Source: Comamonadaceae bacterium
Lineage (GTDB): Bacteria; Pseudomonadota; Gammaproteobacteria; Burkholderiales; Burkholderiaceae_C
DNA: 54,287 nucleotides
Assembly (NCBI GenBank): GCA_947373605.1
Contig: CANBYM010000005.1
Span: 1-54,287, forward strand
Direction: 5' to 3'
Shown here: positions 8,473 through 16,337 of the stretch, one piece after another
Numbering within the stretch: position 1 is the first letter of the stretch
Layout of the letters: every line of letters starts with the position of its first letter
Made by a program: the position numbers and the translations under genes
Notes under the pieces: generated by a model
What the model was told of the DNA's origin: nothing
Database searches by the model: none
Seen by the model: only the letters and a program-made list of their open reading frames with translations

Positions 8473-9071
8473 ACTTGATTGGGATAGTAAGAGGGCTTTC
8501 AGGGAAGGCCCTTTTTTTTGTGGCATTGAGCTGCCTCGGCGCACAAGCCAACGCAGCGCCTGACGCTGTAGCAGGCAAGGCAAAGGCGCAAATATGCATG
8601 GCTTGTCATGGTGAAAGCGGCATCGCGCAGCTTGCTGAGGCCCCCAACTTGGCGGCGCAACCCGCGCTTGCGATCTTCTATCAACTTGTGCAATTCCGCG
8701 AGCACTACCGCAAGGGTGGTGGTATGGAAGCCATTGCCAGTGCGTTGAGTGATCAGGACATGCGCGACATTGCGGCATTTTTCACGTCGCTTCCTGCTCC
8801 ACCGCCGCAGAGCGCAGACCAGAGCAAAGTTGCACTTGGTCAAAGCATTTCGCAGCAGGCCTTCTGCCAATCCTGTCATGGAGCGCAGCTCCATGGACAA
8901 AAACACATTCCCCGACTAGCCGGACAGAAGGCAGATTATCTGGCGCTTCAGTTGAAGAGCTTACGTTCTGGCTCCAGGGTAGATATGGATGGAACGATGG
9001 GCAGTGCTGCGAAAGCACTTACCGACGACCAGATCGATGCAATAGTAGCTTTTGCGCAGACCTTGAATTAG
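8469..9071 (+). CDS. Dihaem cytochrome c (c4-like)
   Basis: A 200-residue exported cytochrome with signal GKALFFVALSCLGAQANA and two CxxCH sites, CMACHGE and CQSCHGA, in two similar domains, as in cytochrome c4 or the cytochrome partners of quinoprotein dehydrogenases. It overlaps the preceding gene by four bases (ATGA), so translation is probably coupled and it is the likely electron acceptor of that enzyme. Oddly, its first codons contain an intrinsic-terminator-like hairpin with eight T. No later start would keep the signal peptide, so the hairpin really is inside the coding sequence. Confidence 0.87.
   Translation: MNLIGIVRGLSGKALFFVALSCLGAQANAAPDAVAGKAKAQICMACHGESGIAQLAEAPNLAAQPALAIFYQLVQFREHYRKGGGMEAIASALSDQDMRDIAAFFTSLPAPPPQSADQSKVALGQSISQQAFCQSCHGAQLHGQKHIPRLAGQKADYLALQLKSLRSGSRVDMDGTMGSAAKALTDDQIDAIVAFAQTLN
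8492..8519 (+). terminator. Terminator-like hairpin inside the cytochrome c coding sequence
   Basis: A 9-bp stem, AGGGCTTTC (8492-8500) with GAAGGCCCT (8504-8512) and one T-G pair, loop AGG, is followed by T at 8512-8519. It has the form of a rho-independent terminator but sits 23 bases into the cytochrome gene. It may stop most transcripts after the quinoprotein gene and set a lower cytochrome dose, with translation of the cytochrome start relieving it. Confidence 0.6.
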
Positions 9072-9630
9072 GTCGTTCCTCGATTAGTAACGATGCAGGC
9101 AGAGGTAGACTGAGTTCTACCGTTCCCAAAGACCTATACCCAAACCTTTCCACGTCCGACTAAACATCAGCATGGGACGTCTTGGAGAGTCACGCCAACC
9201 TAAACAGTATCAATCACACGTGCAAGTATCATGATGCATTGGCGTCCCGGCGCGCACAAAATGGGAGACGTCCCAGATTTGATTATCTTAAAGACATTTG
9301 GATAGGTTTGCTCTGAACTGTTCAAGCCTTCCCAATGGGCCCTTTTCCGGCCTTCCTTATGTAATGCACCCCTCTATCAGCTTGGAGCGCTACTGTTGGA
9401 CTAAGCCGCTTTACCGTTGAGTGCTTTGCAAACGTACCCGTACTGTCTGAATTGCAGAAAATGACCTAGGTGTAAACCATTAGAAAGAAATTTGATATAA
9501 ATCAATTACATTTAATAATGCAATCCCGCATGCGCCATAGTTCACTTGGATGATGTCTGACGCCGTATTATTTGGGATTCATGTGACATGACCGAGTGCA
9601 ACCCTGTCGAAATACCGAAAGCGATGGCTT
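9072..9630. other. 559-base non-coding region with FNR box and an inverted repeat
   Basis: No convincing gene was found. It holds a small hairpin GGTAGA-N6-TCTACC (9104-9121) without a T run, a perfect 10-base inverted repeat TGGGACGTCT (9173-9182) / AGACGTCCCA (9266-9275) spaced 83 bases apart, and an FNR-type box (9492-9505). The distal half is AT-rich, as expected for a promoter region of the rightward kinase gene. The rest may be decayed sequence. Confidence 0.6.
9492..9505 (+). promoter_or_regulatory. FNR/Anr box TTGAT-ATAA-ATCAA
   Basis: A perfect match to the FNR/Anr consensus TTGAT-N4-ATCAA, centred at 9498.5 and 126 bases upstream of the kinase start. It predicts oxygen-responsive control of the five-gene signalling cassette at 9631-15581. 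The -10 element is not clear: TAATAAT (9513-9519) would place the box for repression, and CATAGT (9536-9541) closer to an activating position. Confidence 0.75.
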
Positions 9631-11124
9631 ATGCAGTCCACAAAGAAATTCGAGGAAAGCCAAAAGGTGGTAGCAGGAGGGCTTCACGAACTCAATACAA
9701 GCGACTTTTTTGAAGGTAGCCCGATCGCTACTGTTGTAATCAATACAGACCATGTTGTGACTCATTACAACAAGGCATGTGAAATATTGCTGGGCGTTCC
9801 TGCCCACGAAATCATTGGCAAATCAGGTCTTGGAAAGCTTTTCTATGGTGTCGAAAGGCCGGTAATGGCTGACCTGATCGTGGACTCCGCAATGGAGACG
9901 ATCATTTCAGATTTTTATCAAAACCGATTTCGCTCTTCTTCCACAATACCTGATGCGTATGAGGCTGAAGGTTATTTCGAGAACCTAGGTGACAAAGGTC
10001 GGTGGCTGTTTTTTACAGCTGCTCCCTTGCGCAACCCCAATGGGGAATTGGTAGGAGCCATTGAAACTTTACAGGACATTACAGCGCGAAAAATATCCGA
10101 GGTTGCATTGATGAAAGCTCAGATTGAAATTGAGCAAACCGTCGCGCAGCGCACCGCTGAATTGGCAGAACTCAACGGTCAGTTGATCAAGGACGTAAGG
10201 CGGCGCGAGCTGATTGAATTGGAGTTATTAAATCGCAATGGCGAGCTGAACACCCTAAATGACAAGCTCTCAGTGGCACAAGACTATTTGCTGCACTCGG
10301 AAAAGCTAGCTTCAATAGGGCAACTTGCAGCAGGCGTGGCGCATGAAATCAACAATCCGATTGGGTATATTTTTTCTAATTTTGGAATGCTCGAAGAGTA
10401 CCAAGCCAGCTTGTTCGAAATGCTACAGGCATACGAGACTTTCGAAGCAGGCAATAGCGAAAAAATCGCTATCGAGCCCTTAATCAGGTTACGCGAAAAA
10501 TTGGAAATTGACTTTCTTAAAAAAGATGTCCCGGAATTGATGAAAGAGTCGCGCGAGGGAATCGAGCGTGTCCGTAAGATAGTGCAGGATCTCAAAAGTT
10601 TTTCGCACAGCGATTCTCGTTTTGACTGGCAACTTAGCAGTCTGCATCAGGGGCTCGATTCGACTCTGAATGTGGTCAACAATGAAATAAAGTATCGCGC
10701 TGATGTCATTAAAGAATATGGAGACATCCCATTGGTGGAGTGTGTGATGTCACAAATAAACCAAGTGATAATGAATTTAGTGATTAATGCTTCTCATGCG
10801 ATTGGCCCGGAGCGCGGGAAAATATTTATACGCACTGGACGCAGCGGCGATAACGTTTGGTTAGAAGTTGAGGACACCGGAAGCGGCATTCCAAAAGAAG
10901 TATTGCCGCGTATTTTTGATCCTTTTTACACCACTAAACCGGTAGGCAAGGGAACTGGATTGGGTTTATCTTTGTCTTATGGAATTGTACAAAAGCATCA
11001 TGGAAACATTGAGATTGAAACCGAAGTGGGTAGGGGCACTAAGTTCCGCGTGACCTTACCAATACGCCATCCAGTCGAATTGCAAATATTCAATACAGAA
11101 GCAGTGACGCCGTCCAATTCATGA
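9631..11124 (+). CDS. PAS-domain sensor histidine kinase (NtrB/AtoS-like)
   Basis: A 497-residue cytoplasmic kinase without membrane segments. A PAS domain occupies about residues 24-155 (FEGSPIATVVINTDHVVTHY), a coiled coil about 160-225, then HisKA with AAGVAHEINNP (phospho-acceptor near His238) and a HATPase_c domain with DTGSGIP, IFDPFYTTK and GTGLGLS boxes. It should autophosphorylate in response to a redox or ligand signal and pass phosphate to REC domains; the next two genes each encode one and no other partner is near. It overlaps the next gene by four bases. The ribosome site before ATG 9631 is weak. Confidence 0.88.
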   Translation: MQSTKKFEESQKVVAGGLHELNTSDFFEGSPIATVVINTDHVVTHYNKACEILLGVPAHEIIGKSGLGKLFYGVERPVMADLIVDSAMETIISDFYQNRFRSSSTIPDAYEAEGYFENLGDKGRWLFFTAAPLRNPNGELVGAIETLQDITARKISEVALMKAQIEIEQTVAQRTAELAELNGQLIKDVRRRELIELELLNRNGELNTLNDKLSVAQDYLLHSEKLASIGQLAAGVAHEINNPIGYIFSNFGMLEEYQASLFEMLQAYETFEAGNSEKIAIEPLIRLREKLEIDFLKKDVPELMKESREGIERVRKIVQDLKSFSHSDSRFDWQLSSLHQGLDSTLNVVNNEIKYRADVIKEYGDIPLVECVMSQINQVIMNLVINASHAIGPERGKIFIRTGRSGDNVWLEVEDTGSGIPKEVLPRIFDPFYTTKPVGKGTGLGLSLSYGIVQKHHGNIEIETEVGRGTKFRVTLPIRHPVELQIFNTEAVTPSNS

Positions 11125-12425
11125 GTATTGCAGACCTGACCGGCCAGCTCGCACAGTTCACCATTTTGTGCGTTGACGACGAGCCAAATATTTTAGCTGC
11201 TTTACGCCGTTTACTGAGGAAAAATGGCTATGAAGTGCTAATTGCAGAAACAGCACAGGACGGACTATCTTTGCTGGGCACTACAGAAGTGGATTTGGTG
11301 ATTTCAGACATGCGGATGCCGGAAATGGATGGCGCAGCTTTTCTGGGTCTAGTGCGCCTGCATTGGCCTGATACGGTGCGGTTACTACTAACTGGGTATG
11401 CCGATGTTCCATCAATTCTCAGTGCAATAAACACGGGAGAAATTTACCGTTACATCACCAAACCCTGGAATGAACAGGAGTTACTCTCTGCTGTGCGCGG
11501 TGCGTTGGAACGTATCGCTCTGGAGCGCGAAAAGCGTCGGCTCGAAGCACAGGTGCGCCAGCAAAATGAAGCGTTGCATTTGTTGAATGTCGAATTGGAG
11601 ACAAAAGTTCTGGCTCGCACAGAGGACTTAAAAATCGCTAATGCCAAGCTGAAAAAGAACTATCTTAATTCAATCAAAGTATTTTCCAACTTAATGGATT
11701 TGCGAAACGGCGATTTACGTGGACATTCGCGGGTATTGGCCGATCTCGCCCGCCGTACAGCTTCAAATATGCAGTTGTCCGAATCAGTACTGCAGGAAAT
11801 ATTTGTCGCGAGCCTCTTGCACGATATCGGAAAAATTGGATTGTCAGACGAAATTTTAAAGTGCCCCGTTGGTCTCCTGTCAAAGGAGGATTTAACGATG
11901 TACCGCCGCCATACGATCTGGGGTGAGATGGCGCTGATTTCACAGGACGACATGCAGGGTGTGGCGACGCTCATACGGAACCACCATGAACGCTTCGATG
12001 GGCAAGGTTTTCCGGATGGCTTATCGGGTTCGCAGCTATCAATGGCGGCACACGTACTGATTGTGGCTGAGGCCTACCTAGATTTGCAGGAAGGTAATAT
12101 AACTAAGGCCAAACTAAGTTCTAGCGAAGCCTGTTTAATGTTAGCTAGGGGCCGAGGTACACAGTTCCACCCAGAGGTAGTAGACGTATTTTTGCAGGTG
12201 GTATTGAATGCGGTTCCGGTAGGAGGTGCTCCCTGCCGCATGTTACCGACATCAGACTTAATACCAGGGATGGAGATTGCCAGAGAACTTATGGCGCAGG
12301 ACAACATAGTGCTGCTGGCAGTCGACCATGTTTTGACGGAAAAGCTTATTCACATTTTGAAGTTGCGCGAACAGAGGGATGGGGTGACTTACATGCTCGC
12401 GATCAAAATGGACAAGAATTCATGA
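11121..12425 (+). CDS. Response regulator with HD-GYP c-di-GMP phosphodiesterase output (RpfG-like)
   Basis: 434 residues: REC (about 14-130, phospho-acceptor Asp in VISDMRMPEMDG near residue 62), a coiled-coil linker (about 130-180) and an HD-GYP domain (about 185-360). The metal and catalytic signature HDIGKIGL starts near residue 234. The GYP-region motif reads HHERFDGQGFPDGLSG, with GQGFP in place of canonical GxGYP, a common tolerated variant. Likely role: phosphorylation-controlled hydrolysis of c-di-GMP. Overlaps both neighbours by four bases, so it is translated as part of one operon with the kinase. Confidence 0.88.
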   Translation: MSIADLTGQLAQFTILCVDDEPNILAALRRLLRKNGYEVLIAETAQDGLSLLGTTEVDLVISDMRMPEMDGAAFLGLVRLHWPDTVRLLLTGYADVPSILSAINTGEIYRYITKPWNEQELLSAVRGALERIALEREKRRLEAQVRQQNEALHLLNVELETKVLARTEDLKIANAKLKKNYLNSIKVFSNLMDLRNGDLRGHSRVLADLARRTASNMQLSESVLQEIFVASLLHDIGKIGLSDEILKCPVGLLSKEDLTMYRRHTIWGEMALISQDDMQGVATLIRNHHERFDGQGFPDGLSGSQLSMAAHVLIVAEAYLDLQEGNITKAKLSSSEACLMLARGRGTQFHPEVVDVFLQVVLNAVPVGGAPCRMLPTSDLIPGMEIARELMAQDNIVLLAVDHVLTEKLIHILKLREQRDGVTYMLAIKMDKNS

Positions 12426-14542
12426 ATATTAAAGAAGTAGGCGAGATGCCTGATCGCCGCAGTTTTAGGGTGGATGACCTCACTGGTTTGCTAGGGCGTG
12501 AGGCATTGCTCGGATGCATTGAAAAATTGTCTGATGAAGATACATGCTGCTTGTTGTGCATTGATATTGATCAGTTAGCAGCGTTAAACGAGGCAATGGG
12601 ACTGTCAGCGGGTGACTCGTTGATTGTCGAAGTGGCCCGGCGAATTGCGCGCAGTGCCGGCCCCAAAGATTTTTTGGTGCGCCTTGATGGAGACGAATTT
12701 GCGTTGTTATTGGATCCGAACAATAACGCCTTTCCATTGGAAAGCATGATGGCGTCAATGGTAAATGACCTGAGTGCACCTTATTTGCTTTCCGGTCGTG
12801 AAGTCTTCGTAAGTACCAGTATTGGCGTGGCTATAGGTAGTCACCTACTTTTGCAACATGCAGAGTTGGCAATGGTGCATGCTAAGAAGGCTACACGCGG
12901 CGGGTGGCTGATGTATTCGAGCGATATGACGCGTTCGCATGGTGATAATTTCCATCTGGAAACCGAATTGCGGCAGGCTGTAGAAGCCCAACAATTTCAA
13001 GTCTATTACCAGCCCAAAGCTTCGTGCCGTACCGGCGTGGTTACAGGCTTCGAGGCACTTTTACGCTGGAATCACCCCCACCGGGGCATTGTCCCACCGT
13101 CAGAATTCATTCCCTCACTAGAAAAGACTGGATTAATTCAACGTGTCGGCGCTTGGGTATTGCGTACAGCTTGTGCCCAACTCATGGAGTGGCGTCTCAA
13201 CGGTTACAGTGATCTCCACATGGCAATTAATCTGTCTTTGCGGCAGTTGGCCGATCCTGATTTTCCTGAGCAGGTAAGTGTCGTCTTGCGCGAATTTGAA
13301 GTGCCGGCAAATCGAGTTGAACTGGAAATTACCGAGAGTATGCTGATGCATGATGTACAGCGTGCTGAAATGGCTCTTCGCCGCCTCAAGGGTCTAGGCC
13401 TTCACCTTTCGATAGACGACTTTGGTACCGGTTACTCTAGTTTGTCGTATCTAAAGAGACTGCCGATTGATACCATCAAAGTAGACCGTTCTTTTGTTCA
13501 GGACATCACGACCGACCCGAATGACGCCTCAATAACAAGGGCGATTATTAGTATGGCGCATTCTTTGAAGTTGCAGGTCGTGGCCGAGGGGGTCGAAACA
13601 GAGGCGCAGATTGCGACTCTGGTTGCAGAGCAGTGCGAGACGATTCAGGGGTATTTCATCAGTAAGCCCATTCCCGCCGTTATTGCCACTGAGTTTCTCG
13701 CCAGCAGTTGGACAATTCCACCGCAGTTGCTGGGACGACCAGTGAAAGAACGCACCCTGCTGCTGGTCGATGATGAGGAAAGTATTTTGATGGCATTGAA
13801 GCGACTGCTGCGTCGTGAAGGCTATCGCATTCTTTGCGGGAAATCTGGTGCTGAAGGACTGGACTTACTTGCCAAAAATGACGTCGATGTAGTGATTTCA
13901 GATCAACGCATGCCTTCGATGACTGGAGAGGAATTTTTGCGCCGCGCCAAGGAGTTGTACCCGAATACAGTGCGAATGGTACTTTCCGGTTTCGCAGATA
14001 TGGATTCCATAACCAATGCTATAAATCAAGGTGCCATCTACAAGTTCATCAACAAACCGTGGGATGAAAAAGTGCTCAAGGATGGTATTAGGGATGCATT
14101 TTTGCGCAAAGAAAGAACTGACGCTCACCAACGCAAGGTCAGTGCAATAGCGACCGACAATGAACATTTACACAAAGACAACCAGTCACTCACTGCGATG
14201 CTTGGTGAGCAATCCCATACCGCAATGATCAGTCAAGCCGCACTGAATCTTTCCCAAGAAAATTTAAATATGCTGCCGGTGCCAGTAATGGGTCTTGATC
14301 CTAGTGGCTTTGTCGTTTTACGCAACGAAGCCTTTTTCTCGCTTTCAATTCCTCCGGAAGCCTGCACAGACCTGATAGATAAATTCCCTCAAGTTCAAAA
14401 CTGTGACCCATTTCAATTGGTTTGCTTTGATTCAAATGGCAAAAGGTGGAATGTCATTGCCCGCCATTTACTCTTAGGCAAGCAGCATCGAGGAACGGTT
14501 CTAGCCTTTATTGATGATGGAATGCGAGTTGCCTCATGTTGA
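12422..14542 (+). CDS. GGDEF-EAL-REC c-di-GMP signalling protein
   Basis: 706 residues with an unusual order: GGDEF-like (about 18-165), EAL (about 180-430), REC (about 443-560, VISDQRMPSM acceptor Asp near 494) and a C-terminal PAS-like piece (about 615-700). The GGDEF site reads DGDEF, so the first Gly is Asp and cyclase activity is doubtful. The EAL site looks intact: [34 protein letters not shown]. The REC is inside the chain rather than at the N-terminus and resembles the REC of the HD-GYP neighbour (shared DDExxIL, LRRLLR/LKRLLR, INKPW/ITKPW patterns), suggesting that one kinase drives two c-di-GMP phosphodiesterases. Confidence 0.87.
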   Translation: MNIKEVGEMPDRRSFRVDDLTGLLGREALLGCIEKLSDEDTCCLLCIDIDQLAALNEAMGLSAGDSLIVEVARRIARSAGPKDFLVRLDGDEFALLLDPNNNAFPLESMMASMVNDLSAPYLLSGREVFVSTSIGVAIGSHLLLQHAELAMVHAKKATRGGWLMYSSDMTRSHGDNFHLETELRQAVEAQQFQVYYQPKASCRTGVVTGFEALLRWNHPHRGIVPPSEFIPSLEKTGLIQRVGAWVLRTACAQLMEWRLNGYSDLHMAINLSLRQLADPDFPEQVSVVLREFEVPANRVELEITESMLMHDVQRAEMALRRLKGLGLHLSIDDFGTGYSSLSYLKRLPIDTIKVDRSFVQDITTDPNDASITRAIISMAHSLKLQVVAEGVETEAQIATLVAEQCETIQGYFISKPIPAVIATEFLASSWTIPPQLLGRPVKERTLLLVDDEESILMALKRLLRREGYRILCGKSGAEGLDLLAKNDVDVVISDQRMPSMTGEEFLRRAKELYPNTVRMVLSGFADMDSITNAINQGAIYKFINKPWDEKVLKDGIRDAFLRKERTDAHQRKVSAIATDNEHLHKDNQSLTAMLGEQSHTAMISQAALNLSQENLNMLPVPVMGLDPSGFVVLRNEAFFSLSIPPEACTDLIDKFPQVQNCDPFQLVCFDSNGKRWNVIARHLLLGKQHRGTVLAFIDDGMRVASC

Positions 14543-14718
14543 ATGAAAAGCCCGGTACTTTGCCCCACCAAGCGATCCCTCAGCAGAATATGCCGGTTCC
14601 TTCAGAAGGTGACCAAAGTATGGAAGTTCTAATCCGTTTTCGACGCGACTGCATCGGAATTGGATATCAGGCATTGCGGTCAGCAGTGCTAACGTATCTT
14701 AGTGGTTCCAAGCGATGA
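14536..14718 (+). CDS. Small 60-residue protein bridging two signalling genes (unknown)
   Basis: The frame starts with ATG inside the last codons of the preceding gene (7-base overlap) and stops with TGA overlapping the ATG of the next gene by four bases. Such overlap at both ends argues that it is translated, at least as a coupling leader. The product has a polar N-terminal half rich in Pro and Gln and a C-terminal half with the basic RFRRDCIGIGYQALRS. No known domain is recognised. It could be a small regulator of the HDOD protein or just a coupling frame. Confidence 0.45.
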   Translation: MLNEKPGTLPHQAIPQQNMPVPSEGDQSMEVLIRFRRDCIGIGYQALRSAVLTYLSGSKR

Positions 14719-15581
14719 CACGTCCTACGCTGGAAGTTGCCACCACCGCAGTTAAGCGTCTGCCCAATCTGCCGGGAAGTATGAGGCAGTTGCTTGGCTA
14801 TCTAAACGATGAAAGTGTCGACCTAAAAGTCATTGTGCGCGCGATCGAGTGCGATCAAGGGTTGGTCATAGCTGTACTACGCGTTGCCAACTCACCATTT
14901 TACGGCATGGCCAACAAAGTAGAGACAATTAGCGACGCCGTAGTTGTCTTGGGTTTCTCAAATCTGCGGATGATCATTATCGCGGTAATGGCGGGTGCTC
15001 TCAAATTTCCGAACCTGCATAACATGGTGGATGTACGGACAAAGTTTCGTCATGGATTAGCTGTGGCGATTTGTGCATCAATTGTAGGCAGGAAGAACGG
15101 TATGGATGCGGGCTCACTATTTCTCGCCGGAATACTACATGACATAGGTATGCTTGCTCTGATGTCGACTTATCCAGAGCTATATAAAGAGGCGCAGCAA
15201 TTAGCGATTCGCGATAACCTTTTTATGTATGAGGCTGAAGCTAAGGTATTTGGCTTTGATCATGCGAATATCGGCGCCTCTCTGTGCCATCACTGGAATT
15301 TGCCAGCATCGATTGTGCATGCGATTGAACGTCACCATCAAATTAGCCAGATGCAGGATTTACAACAGCCAAGCATAAAGGGAGACTTGGAGGCTGGTGT
15401 GATCCACGTTTCTGACGCTATTGCACATGGCCTGAATCTTGAAAATGACGCTTATGCATTGGTCCCTCCGCTTGCAGATTCCATGTGGAGTCGCCTTATA
15501 GGTCGGCAGGATGAACTGATTTCAAGTCTGGCAGAAATTGACAGGCTTTACCAGGAGTTAGTGGTTCTAGTCGTCGTGTAG
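14715..15581 (+). CDS. HDOD-domain signalling protein
   Basis: 288 residues covering one HDOD domain (about residues 12-215), a non-catalytic HD relative found in bacterial signalling proteins. LPNLPGSMRQLLGYLND at the start, ANSPFYG and AGILHDIGML (His near 142) are typical. HDOD proteins often accompany c-di-GMP and chemotaxis systems and influence motility or biofilm formation; the exact mechanism is open. It is the last gene of the FNR-box cassette. The stop codon is followed at once by transposase remnants, so a terminator or further cassette genes may have been lost. Confidence 0.82.
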   Translation: MTRPTLEVATTAVKRLPNLPGSMRQLLGYLNDESVDLKVIVRAIECDQGLVIAVLRVANSPFYGMANKVETISDAVVVLGFSNLRMIIIAVMAGALKFPNLHNMVDVRTKFRHGLAVAICASIVGRKNGMDAGSLFLAGILHDIGMLALMSTYPELYKEAQQLAIRDNLFMYEAEAKVFGFDHANIGASLCHHWNLPASIVHAIERHHQISQMQDLQQPSIKGDLEAGVIHVSDAIAHGLNLENDAYALVPPLADSMWSRLIGRQDELISSLAEIDRLYQELVVLVVV

Positions 15582-15582
15582 A

Positions 15583-15909
15583 TTCATATGCGACGCAGTA
15601 GCGTATACCGGCTACCGCAGTGAATCGGTGATCGCCAATTTAGCAATAGACCATTCCGATACCGAACTGGTGACCGCCTTGGGTCATGTGGACAAGGTTC
15701 TGGCCAAGCCCAGAGATGCACAGCGCTATGCGCACACGGTGGCGATGGCCGCAAAATTCGAAACCGACCAGGGCAAGAGAGACTACCGAAAGCGCAAATG
15801 GATTGCTGAGCCACCCAACGGCTGGATCAAGAGTGTTTTAGGGTTCAGGCAATTGAGCATGCGAGGGCTACAAAAGACGAAGGCCGAGTTCAAGCTTGTT
15901 TGCATGGCT
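15583..15909 (+). pseudogene. C-terminal remnant of an IS1182-type DDE transposase
   Basis: Without a start codon, the frame from 15583 reads AYTGYRSESVIANLA and later YRKRKWIAEPPNGWIKSVLG, FRQLSMRGLQKTKAEFKLVC. The order GYRSE ... Y..RK...EP..G.IK..LGFR..S.RGL.K...E..LVC.A is the C-terminal third of IS1182-family transposases, including the catalytic Glu region. The N-terminal two thirds and both insertion ends are missing. It begins two bases after the HDOD stop codon and ends abruptly where the TnpB remnant begins. Confidence 0.75.
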
Positions 15910-15910
15910 A

Positions 15911-16205
15911 AGTCAAGCCGAATTTGTCTGCCAACGCTGCAATCTGAACAGACCATGCAGACCACAACGCGGCCAAAGTCATTGCCGGGCGTCCTGTGCG
16001 ATTACTCATCAGCGGGGCCTATGTGCAAAAAAAGAGACTGAAGTGTGGGATTCTCAATAGCAACGCAGGTGAGGCAACTTCCGAACCGGACTCACGCATG
16101 AGACCAACGCCAGGGGAGATAAAAGTAAGACGCAGCGGTGCAAGCGTCGCTGCGCGCGGGTCTTTGATCCAGGAAACCTCCGCTACATCGCCTCTGAGCG
16201 TTTAG
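15911..16205 (+). pseudogene. C-terminal remnant of an IS200/IS605-type TnpB, with a frameshift
   Basis: The first part reads SQAEFVCQRC (frame from 15911) and continues in another frame from 15948 as TDHADHNAAKVIAGR, together giving the zinc-finger and final RuvC segment of TnpB (C..C ... D.ADxNAA). A one-base indel near 15940 separates the parts. The tail to TAG at 16203-16205 (ending in ETSATSPLSV) is typical of variable TnpB C-termini. The N-terminus is absent. A hairpin ATGTGA-GACG-TCACAT follows at 16208-16223 but is unlike the hairpin at 118-141. Confidence 0.72.
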
Positions 16206-16337
16206 CGATGTGAGACGTCACATGCTCGAAATCGTTCTGCCCGCACGCATTTGCAACTCACGAGGTGCGATCCGTGAATGCCTGAGTGCAACGCAGTTCT
16301 AATCTTACAATGAGCGGTTTAGAGGGAGGAACTATCC

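Noticed and set aside
16208-16223. Hairpin ATGTGA-GACG-TCACAT after the TnpB remnant as an IS right end
   Set aside because: Short stem, not similar to the GC-rich hairpin at 118-141, and no matching end sequence; may be chance.
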